Assembly (NCBI GenBank): GCA_963573385.1
Contig: CAUYLG010071187.1
Location: 62,001 to 126,000 of the forward strand
Reading direction: 5' to 3'
From: Cacajao melanocephalus
Taxonomy: Eukaryota; Chordata; Mammalia; Primates; Pitheciidae
Length of the DNA stretch: 64,000 nucleotides
Position 1 is the stretch's first letter, and each line of letters begins with the position of its first letter. Below, one piece after another: positions 1 to 13,385 of this stretch. The notes under the pieces are model-generated. The model saw nothing but the letters and a program-made list of their open reading frames with translations. It was not told the origin of the DNA and ran no database searches. The position numbers and the translations under genes were made by a program.

Positions 1-1739
1 TTCTGCTCATTGCAACTGGGGGCCCCATGCCACACGCCAAGATTGCTGAAGCCCTCTCCTGCCCTGCAGGCATGGCTCATCCCTCTCCCAGTGGAGTCCC
101 TCCAAATGTTTTGCATTTTTTCTTTTACCGTATTTTCTAGGTGTCTATTTTATCAGTATTTGGCACCCCACCTCCCCAAAATCACTTTTAATGTTTTGGC
201 CTCCCAAAGATTTTGAATAATACCGTCTCTGCCATCATCTGCCTAAGCCTTACATACATCTTTAGGAGAAGAGAAAACACGTGTGGGAGTGGACTGTGTG
301 ACCAAAATGCAACAAATGATAGGTTAAAAAAATGCATTTCTTGACGTGAGTGACAGTGGTATAGATCATAAGAGGTAGCGGTTCTAATGATCTCAGTGTA
401 CTTTGCAGAAATAGATCATGATTTTAGTTTCTGCTAAAATATCTTTAATATTAAATGCACACAACTATAAAGCTTTTTGAAAATCTATGACAATTTGAGG
501 ATATCAGATAAATGGAGTACTATTTTATAGTATTTTTTCTTCCTCCAGAATAGGGCACAGGGTGTGGCCCAGACAAGAACAATTAATTTTTTTTTAACTA
601 AATTGAACTAACTCCTGGTAGGAGGGAATAAATAAATGCCTGTAGATCTGAGAACAGTGAATCAAAGGGACACTCAGAAACCTTTCAAGAGGCAGACAGC
701 TGTCCAGGGAGATACCAACCTCCTGTGTAACCTAGAAAGCTAAGTCTCATTAGGGATTCAAAAGAAATTGAGGTTTGAGAAGAAACACTCATGTAGATAT
801 TAAGTAAATATGTCTGTTCAGAGAGCTATGCAAGAAAGCCCTTGGACTAAAATTAAGTGAGATGCAAATTCTTGGAGGAATTTTGCTAATTAAGAAATCC
901 AGGTGAGTTTTTTTTAAGGCATGCTTATATTTTCCCGTAGTGTTTGTAGCCTTTTCAAATCTTTTATTTATTCATTTGCTCCTTTATTTACTTAGCTACT
1001 AGGCATTTAGTGAGTACTTGCTACATGTCAGGTTCTGGGAATGTTCCTTGGTAAACTGGCCCTTCCTGAATGGCTGCTATGACAGCTCTCTGAAAGAGAT
1101 GTGGGCAGGAATGAGAGGACGCCAGCCAGAAGCCTGGGCTTATGAGAGAGGAATATCCTTGACCTTTGGAAATGGAGGGAAACCACTCTCTGGAAAACCT
1201 CAGAAGAGAGAGAAAAATGAGCTGACTCCAGGAAAACATTTAAGAGAAAAGTTATGGATTGTTGGAAATTTAAAGAAACAACTCAAAATGTGCATGAAGA
1301 GCTCAGCTTTTTATTTTAGTTAAATTCCATGAATGTATTATGTTCAAGAGAGTCAGGAGATTTGAAGTGTAATTTTGCCATCTGAATGCCACAATCATTT
1401 AATATTGTCAGTTTTCATTAAGTTTCTTCAGTGAGTAACTGCCAGCTCAAGATGAAATAAATGACAGCAATTACTCCAGGGCCCTTCCTTACCCACCCCC
1501 AACCCTTACACATTGTTTCTGCCATTTTTTGGGTCACCCTGCTAGCTGTCTTTTTGTGACTCTTCCCCTTAGTATCTCTACACTATGTGAGATTGACTTC
1601 ACCTTGGAAGAGTTGGCACATTAACCATGTATTTTGCCAGAGGGACCCACATTCCCAGTATTGACCTGTGGGTATTAACATGGGAACCAAGGAAAATTTG
1701 CTCGCTGGCCAAAGGTTTTTTTTTGTCTGTTTTTCTGTA

Positions 1740-2360
1740 AGTCAGATTATATCACTCTTATGTTTTAAATCCTCCACTGACTTTCCATTTAACTCAGAAT
1801 GAAACGCCAAGTCTTGGGTTTTATTGGAAAGGTGTTCAAAGGTGCCGGAGAGCCTGTTTTCCCTCTTACTTCATCTCAACACTCTCCCTGTCATTCTACC
1901 TTTTGCTGCCCCTGCTACATACAAAGCTTGTTCCCATCCCAGGCCTCTGTACCTGCTGTCTACTCGCCCTGGATATTCCTCCATACACCTGCATTGCTCA
2001 GCTCTCTGGGCAAATGTTCTCTTATCAGAGAGGCCCTCGCTGGCTTCCCTAAACTGGCCATCCCTTCACCCTTATCACTCTATTGTCCTAACCACCTCAT
2101 TTTTCGTTCATAGCACATATCACCACCACCTGCTACACAAGTCATGTTTTATTACTGTCTGTCTCAGAGAGACAGACACAAAGGAAAAAAAAATTGTCTT
2201 TCCCTGAAGGAAGACTTTTTCTCTCTTCCTTTGTCACCTTACAATGGCAGCTTCTTGAAGGCAGCAGCTTTGTTTGATATATTCACGGTATATTCCTTGC
2301 ACTTCAGTCAGTCTCTGGCACAGACTAGGCACTCTATACAGATGTGACAAATGAAAGAAC
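1740..2360 (+). repeat. L2 LINE fragment
   Basis: Matches the remembered L2 3' region in order: the 'atcac(t)c ... cctccactgactttccattt' block, the 'tctgggcaaatgttctctta' block with 'agagaggccctcgctggctt', and the 'cttcttgaaggcagcag' block. Strongly diverged. About 60 nt near 2150-2215 fit less well and include a 10-bp inverted repeat (2156-2165 / 2169-2178). Confidence 0.75.
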
Positions 2361-3509
2361 ACATGAACCAGCAAGTGAACACAACTGGTCATTCATTTGA
2401 CCATGTGTCTTTGTTCCACAGTATTGAGATGTCCCTATTTTCACTGAGGCCCCAGAACCATTTTGCTACTGGGGGCCTGCTCCTAAAGAGACCATGAAGT
2501 GTTTGAGTCTACAATCTTAAGTTAAGCCTGAGAACAAGAGAAAAGTAAACTTGAGATAGAGGCTGTGAGGCAGCAAGTCAGCTTCAAGGGATCACCATCT
2601 TGGTGATGTCATTCACGTATTCCCTCATTCCTTCAGCACACATTTTATTGGCATTTCCTCCACGTCCCACTGACCCCCCCAAACAAGTTACTTTTCACGG
2701 CCACCTGCCAACCAAATGAACAGAGCCAGAAAGGTCCAGAATGCTGAACCAAGGTTCCCCTCACGTTGGCCAAATCCATGCATTCCAGTGTCGCAAAGCA
2801 AACAAGAACAAATTGTCTTTCCCTGAAGGAAGATTTTTTCCCCTTTATGATATTGGAATGTATGGAATCATGTAATACAGAACCAGCTCATTAATCGTTA
2901 CTAGGTAAAAGCTTGACATTTTCTGACACCTTTCTTGATTATGTAGGCGTATCACAGACCCACAGGCTGATTGCTTTAAAAAATAATGAAGTTGTACTGA
3001 ATTTCATCTTAACTCATTGTATTCTTATTCATCTGGCTCCTCAAAGGAACTGCTTTTTGGGGAGTTTTTTGAATAGGGCTCTGAAGAGAGGGCCACTCAC
3101 CCATCCCACACTGCGTGGCTCCACGTGACTCTCCCTCCAGCTCACCCTCAAACTTTCCTCATCTTCATTTCACTTCTCCTGAAAAACCATTCCCCTACTC
3201 CTGTGAACACTCTTTAAACTGTTACTTTATTTGGAGAATTCTTTAAGAACTGGTTCATCCCTTGCGTCAATACATTAATTGTATTACTCACATGCGTTAT
3301 CTCCCCAGATTACCTTTCACAGTTTGTTTAGTTTCAATTCCCGAGTCCTTTTTATTTGAGAAACGTGTTGGCATGATAACGATTTACCGTTGTCACCACA
3401 GAAGCCTGTAAAGCAGAGGCTCCGTAGATGTGTTTGCAGGAATACAGACCCTTACTTGGACATGCTGACCTCAAAATCTAGCTCTCTCCTTTCCTGGGGA
3501 GGTGAACCT

Positions 3510-3645
3510 TTTTCTGGAAGCTGGCTGAGAGATCTTGGGTTAATGCTCAGAGTCTCTGTTCCTCTGTTGTCAAAGAGGGATGATCATCATCATTTCCATA
3601 TGCCTCCAAGGCTGCCTTGAGGTTTGTTTTGGTTTGGTTCTGGGT
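3510..3645 (+). repeat. Probable MIR fragment
   Basis: Contains the MIR-like order of 'gatcttgggttaatgctcag', 'tctctgttcctctgttgtca' and a GAT/ATC-rich segment. Diverged; could be another old SINE. Confidence 0.45.
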
Positions 3646-4544
3646 GTTTTCTAAGTCACTGCACAGTAACCAATCTCTCAAAGGGAAAACACTAAATGAA
3701 GTACTGTACGTTCCTTCAGATGTAGTAAAAAACTTGGAAGGTTTCCTTGTTTTGACTCAACATCAGATGGCTTTATTTTATTGTTAGTGTAACTTAATAT
3801 GTTTTTTAAATTAGTTCACATTTAACTTGGATAGAGGAAATACAAGTTTTTAGAGGTGTTCAAAGTGTTTTTCAGGCTTCTTAAATGTGTGGTTATTACC
3901 AGCCTTCCTGGAAAACACATTAGTTCATGGATGTCTCCAGAGAGATTCAGAGACATGATTGACATACAGGGCCACACATCAAGACAGTCAGGGAGCAAGG
4001 ACGGAAATTCATGAGTCTTTGAGTTGCTATCCTACCTCTAACCATAAGGCTAGATAGCCTCCTTTTTTTCTGAAATAATTACTTTCATCTAATAATTTAA
4101 AAATCGCCATCAGGGATGCTATCACAGGACAAAGTAAGGAGGACCTACATACTCAAATGTGAATCTTTGAGTAGCCCTAGTGACATGGGAATTTCTCATA
4201 ATGTTCTGTGGGGGAAGTGCCAACAAGGTAATTAAAATTGCTGTCATACCTTTAGGCTACTGCAACCTACCGGGTCTCCTGAAGGTCAGTCATGTAAGGA
4301 GAGGTTCTGTGCTTACAAAAATAGGTCTGGCATTCTTTACAGAATTACGAAGTGCAGTGTGTGCTCCGGCTTAGAAATATAGAATCTTGATTAAAAACTA
4401 CAGAGCAGTAACTTCCAAAGGGACCCTTGGAAAATGCAAGGGAAGGTGAACCTATCTAAATGTGGACAGTCAGCTCAGATAGGGCTAGAAATGCACTATG
4501 GATATGCCACTGGGTCTTGGGTAGGTGATACGGACGCCGTGCAG

Positions 4545-4720
4545 GAAGGTGGAAGGACTTTGGAGTGAGCAAGCTGGAAACTAAACCTTGGTTAGTAACC
4601 TAGAGAAGGTTACTTAACTCTGTGAGCCTTTGCTTCTCCACCCATAAAGTATGAGCAAATAATAACAAGATATGGTATATAAAAGACGCAGCCTAACACA
4701 GTCACTGAGGGGATACTGAG
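4545..4720 (+). repeat. MIR SINE fragment
   Basis: Shows the MIR core order: loss-of-tRNA-like head, 'aaggttacttaactctgtga', 'gcctttgcttctccacccat', then the AT-rich arm. Sense orientation on +. Confidence 0.6.
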
Positions 4721-6079
4721 GCAGTCCCTCACTCAAGGACTGTCTCATCAACGCGAAAAAAACAGCAAGCTTTTGAGGATCCGAGTTTTCTTTGCAACTT
4801 CTTATTTATGTCTAGTATTGACAAGAATGAAGGAGACTTAAAAGTTGACTATAATACGGCTCCACTGTCATCCTCTTTGAATTAATTAAGTTCTTTATTT
4901 ATTTACTTATGTATCTATCCATTTTTTTGAGCAACCAACAGAGTCCAGAGCTAACAAATGGCAAAGCATGGCTTAGAGGAGAAATGAGAAAACGTCAACA
5001 ACGTATTCAGGTCTTTAGGTCCATTTTAAACACTTGTGATTCACAGATTCAACCAGTATGTAAGTGCAATGTGTTTTACCTGTGGGGAATGAACGTGAAG
5101 CCCACTGAAGCCACGGCTGAGTGTAGTTCAGTTCAGGCATGGCCAAGTTGCTAAAGCAAGTATTTATGTGTTCCTCCCAGTCAACCTGACTGACCAGCAA
5201 AGCTATGAGGATGAACATAAAAGGCGTTTTATGATTCAAGAATGAAATGCCCTGAGCCATGACTGTGTTATGGGAGCACAGTCAAGGGGGCCCAGGCCCT
5301 TTGTGTAGGATCCAGCGGAGCCTTCATGCACCCGTACTATAGCAAGGCTTCCCTGCCCTTTCCAGAATCTCCAGAGGATGCCACTTCATATTTAGCCAGA
5401 TATTGAGTGAATTTACCTCTAAGGTCCTGATTTAGAACACTTCCTGATGAACTTGAGGGTACAAGTTCATCCATCCTCACACCCACACTCAAGGCAGTGG
5501 CTTGGTCAGACTCTGGGCCAACCAGGATAAGCACTTCACTGGGACAATGGTCTTGCATTAGGAACATTGGCCCTAAGATGTGGGACTTTATTCTCTGAAT
5601 TTCTCAGTGAACTCCAAAAACAGGGAAATGCTTCTCTGAAGCAGACCAACAGTCTATCCCTGGTGATTTAAACTGCAGCTGGCCAGTATGTGACATCTGC
5701 CTTTCCCATTCATTCACAAACACTACATCTTTTCCGCTTGTGCCTGGTTTGAAATCTTCCCAGCCACCAATAACTGGCCAAGTTCCCACTCAAACTGAAT
5801 CCTATTTTCAAGCCTGATACACACAGCTTCTAGAGAACAACTAGAAATCAGAGAGGAATCGGCTGGCAGCTGGGTCAATTAGCAAGAAGGAGCATTTGGG
5901 CCATTGAACTATTTTCTCAACTACAAGTTTCAATTCCAGTCTCCATTAAACGAATGCTACCGAGTTAACCATAAAACTTAGCAACTTTTTCTTTTTCCCC
6001 TTTTCTCCAAATTATTTTATCTCCTTTTTGATATAAGAAGCAGTTTCCTTAGTAAGTAACCTAACTCTACAAATTCTTA

Positions 6080-6317
6080 AGTTGTCATCGTTGATAACTT
6101 CCCTCCTTTCCCCACCTCCATATAACTTACCAGCAAATCAATTCCATCTCTAAAATACGTCCACCCACTCCTCTGCCTTTTCATCACCACCCTCTCCATC
6201 AGGCACATTTTGTTTCCTGGGTTCCTGTGCAACATCCTCATTCCTAACTGGCTTCTTCACCTCCAGCTGTGCCCTTTAAATCCATTCTTCATCCAGCAAC
6301 AGTGGCAACACTGAATC
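6080..6317 (+). repeat. L2 fragment, left part, interrupted by an Alu
   Basis: CT-rich segment with weak L2 similarity that seems to resume after the Alu at 6618 with a clear L2 match. The interruption is inferred from order on both sides. Confidence 0.4.
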
Positions 6318-6617
6318 TTTTTTTTTTTTTTTTTTTTTTTGAGACTGATCTCACTCTGTCACCCAGGCTGGAGTGCTGTGCAGTGGTCTCACTGCAGCTT
6401 CGAACTTCTAGACTCAAGAAATCCTCCTGCCCCAGCCTGCCAAGTAGCTAAGACTACAGGCATGTACTACCACACTCGGCTAATTTTAAAAATGTTTTTA
6501 TAGAGACAGGATCTCACTACTTGCCCAGACTAATCTTGAACGCTTGAGCTCAAGAAGTCCTCTCGCCTCAGCCTTCCAAAGCACTGGAATAACAGGCGTG
6601 ATCTACCGCACCTGGCC
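6318..6617 (-). mobile_element. Alu (J-like), antisense to +
   Basis: Starts with a 23-nt T tract (the element's A tail), then the antisense right and left monomers with 'acccaggctggagtgctgtg' and 'agactacaggcatgtactac', and ends at 'acctggcc', the complement of the Alu 5' end. Full length but diverged. No convincing target-site duplication seen. Confidence 0.93.
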
Positions 6618-6830
6618 AGCTGATAGTCCTAACGTGGAAATCAGATCACATCATTGTCCTTTTTTAGGCCATTTGTTTTCTATTGCCCGAGTAAATCCCA
6701 AGCCCTTTCCTGCAGCCAGCAAGGCTCTGCCTGTCATCTTGGCAACCTCATCTGCACCACTGTTCCCTTGCTTTTTCTGCTCTAAATCCCTGGTCCTGTC
6801 TCCTTCCTATCTGCAAAACATTCACTTAGA
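6618..6830 (+). repeat. L2 fragment, right part
   Basis: Begins near 'aatcagatcacatcattgtc' and continues through the 'gcaaggctctgcctgtcatc' and 'ctcatctgcaccactgttcc' blocks, in the order expected for the L2 3' region. Confidence 0.7.
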
Positions 6831-7609
6831 GACCTGAGAGAAACCAAGCGTACCCAAAGACCTTACAGTAGTAGGCAATATTTTACAGTGAATGCTGAAG
6901 GGGAAAAAGAAATTGGAAATAAAACCAGAAAAATGCTATATTATTTTATAGCCAGCCAATCTGTTTTCCTCTTACAGAGGCTCCAGGCAGACATATTCTA
7001 ATGTTTGAGGACAATTAGAAATCTTACTTTGATGCCTGGCAAAATACAGGTTGCATAATAAAAGGAAAATGTATTGCATAGCCAAATTCCCAGGATGCAA
7101 TTGGGTGCCCTGAGCATCTTCAAGCATCTACGGTTGTCCTGCATGCAGCACAGAAAAATTCCTCTTCTTCCAATCAAAGGGCAAGGCCCCAGAGATATTC
7201 ACATGCAATTTAAATGTGTTCTTGGTCAGGATAGCTATTTGCATTCAAAGGAAGTCATTTCTGAAGCATTCCTTTCAGAATTCCAATTAGAGATTTAAAA
7301 CACATGCATGTGAATGTGAACGCTTTAAATTGAGGTGTAGAACCATATTGAGGTTACTAACTTAATAATGTTTGAGCCATTAAATAAATGTTCCATAGTA
7401 GTTAGTTCATAACACATTTTAAGTTATGTCTAAGTTGGTTTGGGTTAATAGTCTCTTTAATTATTCTAATGAGGCTTTCTTGCTTACCAAGCTATGTCTT
7501 TCCATTTAGTCTCATCACACTACTATATTTTTTTTTATGGGCTCCCTAAAATTGGTGCTAAGGGAGTCAGCTCTGTCCAGGGAAGAAAAGAGTTTATCTG
7601 TGACTCTGC

Positions 7610-7735
7610 ATCCATTTATTGATTCCACAAAGATTCAAGAGCACCTACTGTGTACCAGGCACTGGGTGGGCTGAGCACCAGGACAAGGCACAGGTTCCTC
7701 CTTTCAAGAGTTTACAATCTGGTTATGGGTTTCCA
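7610..7735 (-). repeat. Old SINE/LINE tail fragment (MIR/L2-type), antisense
   Basis: Contains the familiar antisense tail order 'tttattgattccacaaagat', 'cctactgtgtaccaggcact' and 'ttcaagagtttacaatctgg'. Similar pieces occur at 11464-11545, 15121-15180 and 37640-37695. Exact family not assignable by eye. Confidence 0.5.
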
Positions 7736-8289
7736 GGCAATTCACGTGCAGAGGGTAACTGGTCAGGACAAGGGCTGAACCAGTGCAGCATGTTTGAGGA
7801 AGGTGTCCAGGAGTATTGGGTTGAAGCTGAGACACAAGAAAAAGTCAGAATAAGCCAGGCAGAGGAGTGGGTGTCCCCAGCAGAGGAAAGAGCCTGAGCA
7901 AAGACCTGGATGGGATGGGAGCCCATGCAGCGCGAGCATCCCAGCTGCGCCGCATCCATCAGGAGGTTTATCTTGAGCTCGTGGGCCTCCATTTACCTGA
8001 GTCCCAGGTTCCCATGTTTTCATTCCCTCTAGCTCAGCTGTGGGGCACAGTTTTGTCATTCTCAGACTTCAATTTTGAATAAGAAATCTTTAAGAGGCAC
8101 CACCCCCCTTGCAAAAAAAAGTTAGTGATTTTTTATTTTGCCAGGGCTAGAGTCAAATAATGAGAATGTTGTAAAGTATGAAATGCACAGCCAATGGGAA
8201 TGTAATTTAAAAGACACTTATTTTAATAACTAAATGACTTTAATACTGGATTTATAAAACCATGTAGGGCCAAAAAGGGTAATCTTAAT

Positions 8290-8432
8290 TTTTTTTACTT
8301 GTCCTTCACTGTATTTTTCTAGAACATAAGCTTTACCAGGGCAAGAATCTTTATTTTGCTTCATTAATGTTTCACAAGTGCTAGAATGTGAGCACATAAT
8401 AGCCATTCAGTAAATATTTGTTGAATATATAA
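8290..8432 (+). repeat. L2 3' end fragment
   Basis: Shows the ordered L2 tail: 'agaacataagctttaccagg', 'gcaagaatctttattttgct' and the ending 'cagtaaatatttgttgaata'. Confidence 0.75.
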
Positions 8433-9734
8433 GAAACTTTACGGGTGCTATTATGTTCTGTGGAGGTTTCCCGTATCCTGGGAAATCTTGACTATCACGG
8501 TCCATGGAGGTCCTTGAAAGATGGGGAAGGGTTTCCCCAGAATGGATAACACTGGTTCTAATACAGAAATAAACCAAGGATGAGGCTGTTAAAAAGAGGG
8601 GTGTAGGGGACAGAAAGAACATAGGGGAACAGACAGAGGATCTCAATAAATTATTCTGTCCCGCACAGTACTGTGCAATCATTTCAATCAAATTCACTCA
8701 CAAGCCAAGAAAAAACTCTCAAGTTAAGAAAAAACTCCTAAGAGAAGCCCAAGGACTCAGGGCCAAATGCCCAGCACTGGCAACATTTGCCCACACTTCC
8801 GTGACAGTAAGTAGAAAGAGAGGAACCTTGGCCTGGCACGTTGGTTGCTTCGAGCTCACTTTGGCTGGAAGGCAGGGAGCCTCACTCCTTGCCAGCACCC
8901 GTTTGAATCCTAAGTGAACTCCCCTGGCTTCTGGGCAAATCTTTCTGGTGTGTGAACCTTTCAACCTCCTGCCACCGCGAGGCTTTCTTCCATTCTCCCC
9001 TCAGACCCCTAGGAAACTTCTCTGAAACTTCAAAAGTTACTCACTCAGACACTGCTTTGTTGGTTAGAATATAAATGTCCAAGAGTCTTGACATCTTCTA
9101 TGGGGATCTTTAAAGAAGACTTCAAAGAAAGAGCTCTCCTGCTTTGAGAATTTCTCACATAGTAAGTGAAAATAGTTGCCCCTTTCTATACGTCTCCGAT
9201 CTCATCCAGAGGGACCACTATATTAAAAAGCCTGTGAATATACGCACAAGTGAATATACGCACAAGCCTGTGCTGTGCCTGGAGCCACAGAGCCAGAGCT
9301 TGTGTGGTCACTGGCATCATCCATCCCCTTTCAGCCCTTACATGACACTATGTGGACACTGTCACTTGGAAATCAGACTCTATTCTTCAAGTAGGTGATC
9401 ATTTTCCTTTTATGAATGCTAAATCAGTTTTTATAAAGAAAGAAAATCTTATGAAATTAAAATCTGATGCAGAGTCTTACTTCTGGACATGGTGTCTTCT
9501 ATTTTACAGGGTATCTTTAGCCTACATTGTGTGTAGAATTGGGGATAAGCGTTGGAGTTAAAAAGAAAAGCTTAGACTTCGGCGACTGCCCACCCCCTCC
9601 GCTGAAAGATAACACAACGAAAGAATTTTAACTGTTTTCCCAAACCCACTCAGAGACAAAGCATTGAGAAAATAAATGAAGCAAATGTTTTCAGTCTGAT
9701 CCTCAGCTTATGAGTAACGTAAAATAACAGCACT

Positions 9735-9825
9735 TACCTCATATAGCTTCTGAGAGGACCAAGTGAAATAACACCACAGCCCAGTTACTGCACAGAGTAA
9801 GTGCTACATAAGTTAGTTCACTTTG
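9735..9825 (+). repeat. Probable MIR 3' fragment
   Basis: Short match to the MIR 3' arm: 'cttacctcatatagcttctg', 'aggaccaagtgaaataacac' and 'cacagagtaagtgctacata'. Confidence 0.5.
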
Positions 9826-9861
9826 TTAGTAGCTAAGGAGATAACTACAGTTCTGCCCCAA

Positions 9862-10018
9862 ACAAGTGGCTCTCAATCACAGCTGTGTATCAGAATCACA
9901 TAGGCACAGCTGTGGACATTCTGCGTTAATCGGTCGGGGTGAGGCCCAGTTTAGGTACAGCTGAAAACCTCACCAGGTGATTCTATTAAGCAGCCAAGGT
10001 TGAAAATCACAGCTCTAG
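9862..10018 (+). mobile_element. MER5A-type hAT DNA transposon fragment
   Basis: Non-autonomous element of about 160 bp with near-complementary ends ('agtggctctcaatcac' and 'aggttgaaaatcacagctct') and the internal 'tgtatcagaatcacataggc' and 'ctcaccaggtgattctatta' blocks typical of MER5A. Confidence 0.75.
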
Positions 10019-10369
10019 GAGGTCCAAGAATAAGAACAGACACCATGTATCCTTCTGACTGGATTAAATACCAGGCAGATGATAAACAGCGGAGGAAGAG
10101 GGAGAGAGAGGGAAAAAAAAAAGAAAAACAGAACTAGAAAGAGAAGAAAATTTTATATAGTAAGGTTTAAAAAGAAGTTTGAAAATGACATCTTTTGTCA
10201 ATAGCAAGTGTGTGGTTGCTACAAAAGAGAAATAATAATGCCCAACCTAACTGAAATGAAGCAATTACTAAGTCTTAATAAGAGTCTTATTAAAACAACA
10301 GTTTTCATCTGTCCTTATGGCTAGGGAGACCTGTTGACACAGCTAAACAACATAGGAAAACACACTCAG

Positions 10370-11081
10370 ATTAACAAGAGGGCAGTCATTTAATGCAGAA
10401 ATCCAGTTAACGTAAAGAGACAGCGGTTGAACAACAGATAGGTCTTCAAACAATACTGCATAGTGTCACGAGTTAGCTCTTAAACACGTTTGTTCTGTTT
10501 ATCTTATGATTTCGATTCCAGTACAAAGACAGAGACTTCAATGAAAAAAAAACAATAAGGCAACAGAAGAAGAATCTTCCTGTGACAAGGAACATCCACA
10601 AATAATGCACAAATATTGGTGCTGACACAATAAGACACCATCAGGACAAGTTCTGAAGAGGCTGCGTTAAAATTTAACAAGCATGATACAATGACAAGAA
10701 AATTATACTCGCTTTGTTACGAATCCTTTTGCAAATAGAAATGACTCTCAGATAATTGTTATATACAAACTTTCTGAAATAAATGGAAATCATACAAATT
10801 TTTCCATTGTAGTTTCTTCTTTCTCTACACCTAGAAATGTCCCATGGCACTGCTCCCTATTCTCACAGTCAAAGCATAAATAGTCATTAAAGCACTTGAA
10901 TCCACAGTAGTCTTGTCCTTAGAAAGGTTGGGAGGTTTTGCATGATTTTCTATCAGTAATCCAGAAAGGGCTGGCAGGCAACAGGTTGGAATGTAAAAGA
11001 CCGCTTTGTGCTTGGAATCCTGAACTGCACGTCATTCCCCTCAGGAGTCACCCGCACCGTGGACAGGCCCGGTGTGGACAG
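10370..11081 (-). other. TMEM178A: TMEM178A 3' untranslated region
   Basis: About 710 nt between the stop codon and the inferred cleavage site. It is AT-rich and contains a perfect Pumilio-type TGTATATA on the transcript strand (10760-10767) and two ATTTAT-type AU-rich motifs (near 10776 and 10877). No Alu or LINE interrupts it, which fits retained function. The 3' limit is inferred from the poly(A) signal only. Confidence 0.75.
10389..10394 (-). terminator. TMEM178A: Poly(A) signal ATTAAA
   Basis: On the minus strand ATTAAA is followed within about 40 nt by a GT-rich stretch (GTGTGTTTT, complement around 10354-10362), the normal arrangement of signal, cleavage site and downstream element. 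No AATAAA was seen on the minus strand between here and the stop codon. Cleavage is expected about 10-25 nt beyond, near 10370. Confidence 0.65.
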
Positions 11082-11411
<330 letters not shown>

Positions 11412-13289
11412 TCAGCCAGTGAAGCAGTCAGTCCAAATTTGCGAATGATCCATAATTCCTTTTCTTGAATTAATTCATTCGACAAACATTGGCAAAACTT
11501 CTGTGTGCCAGACCCTACACTAGGGATTGGAGATGGAGGAGTGAAAAAGAAAAATTCTGGTAACTTGAATTATTCAGAATTATCTAATTTGAATGGTATG
11601 TATATTTATTTTTTTATTTTCTTATTAAAAACAATTTAATGAAAGTTCTATTTTTAACACAAAAACTCCTATAATCACTCAAATCGAGCACAAAATAGTT
11701 TTCATTTTCCTTTGCTCTCCACCTAATTTCACACACTTATACTGTTGTAATCATTATACAAAATCCGCTTTCTTTTTCAATTAACATCATATTTATCATA
11801 TCTTAAATAATATTTTAGATGAACTCATACAAGTGGCTAAATCATTTTTGTTAAGGCACAGAGTCTGACATATACCAGGGCCTCAACAAATGGCGTTTAT
11901 TCACTGAATGAATGCTTTTAAATAGTATAAATTAAGTCCAGCAATTTGGAATTGATGTAAAATAGCTGAGTAAGGAGATCATCCACTTCAACCACTCAAA
12001 ATGGAGGCAACTGGAGCAACATAAGGAAAATAGACCCAAAAGTTTGCTTTTTAGACCAATGCATGTGTGGGTAATTTTCCTTCTGCAACACTAAAAGCAG
12101 ATTTGATTTTTAAAATGCCTCATAAGCCCCAAACACAGGATTTTTAGTACTCATGTCATGTGGATATAGGTGCTTCTATTCCAACACAATGAACCCTCAA
12201 GATGCTCCTTTCAGATGGGCAGAGGATCAGAATGTAGTGAGTAATAAAAACAGAAACTGGCACCCAGTCAAGCATCAGAATGTCCAATTCTGTTCTGAAT
12301 CCTACACATCTCTTCTTCATAGTCTGGTTCATCCCTGTGTACAACAGAGACAGCATTTATTGGGTAGAAAATTCCTTTGGCATCCTTAGGGTTACATGTA
12401 TCATCTCCACTGGAAACAGAGACACAGATTTTGAAACTGAAAAGATAGAGCTAAAAGTAGCAAATTACCTCTCCGACCCCCATCCCAAAGTCCCCTGCCC
12501 CCAACCCACCACTCTTTTTTTAACCTATAGCTTTGAAGATAAGAAAAACTAGCAGAAAAACAAATTCATAGCAGGCAGCAATTTGGAGGAAAGGAAGGTC
12601 ACCTTAATGCCATGTTTAAAGTGTTAGAATTCTGCCTCCATTCAAATCATGTAAGAGCACACTGCCTGAATCTTTTTCCAAATGTGCATTTAGAAAATAA
12701 AAGTTCTAAATTAAGAGGACACTTGATCTAATTTTGTATTTTCTACTTTTTGCTTAATGCTGCACTTAAACTCTAAAGTTATTGTTTTACTAAAAAGGAT
12801 AAAATCTTTTCTTCTGACTTCTTGCTCCAATTTATTATAGCAAACATATCACTTTGAGTTCTCAAAGAGAAAAATCAAGATGGAAATAATTCTCTCACAA
12901 AGTAATGGACCACTCAAAAAAGAATACTCCGCTTTTCTAAAACCTTGTGAAAAGCAATTGTTCTTAGATCTACACAAATGTTTTCACTGGCACCAAAACA
13001 AAGGTGGTTTTTATATATAACAAGGCCTTTTTAATAAATACTGGTAATAGAACAATAGGCAGTTAGAAAAAATAATCTTTGAAACATCAACAAGTAAAAT
13101 AGAATAATAGAACAATGACCTCTTCATAGGAAAAACAACGTTATTCTGCATTTAGTTGTTTGCACACAGCTGAATGCCTAAAAGCAAGCATTTTTACAAG
13201 TAACTTTAATGACCTATGAAAGCTTGAGTTCAAACCTATACTTTAAGCGTCCTTTGATGTCCAAATGCATTGGGTGGGGTGTAAGAAAT

Positions 13290-13385
13290 AAGTATTCTAG
13301 TTTCCAGCTCTGCTAAACACTATGCAAACTTGAAATTTCCTAACCTCTCTGAGCCTTGGTTTCTTCATCTAGGGAAAAAAAAGAA
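13290..13385 (+). repeat. MIR fragment in intron 3
   Basis: MIR core with 'aaatttcctaacctctctga' followed by 'gccttggtttcttcatctag' and an A-rich end. Confidence 0.6.

Larger units (their letters stand above)
1..10369. other. Region beyond the 3' end of TMEM178A
   Basis: No coding gene is supported. Open frames here are short and uncorrelated with splice signals; those near 1.8-2.2 and 6.5-6.8 kb are L2-derived and the one at 6.3-6.45 kb is Alu-derived. Listed separately are L2, MIR, MER5A and Alu copies. The pieces 1-1740, 4.75-6.1, 6.85-7.6 and 8.45-9.85 kb show nothing identifiable apart from short direct repeats. Confidence 0.7.
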
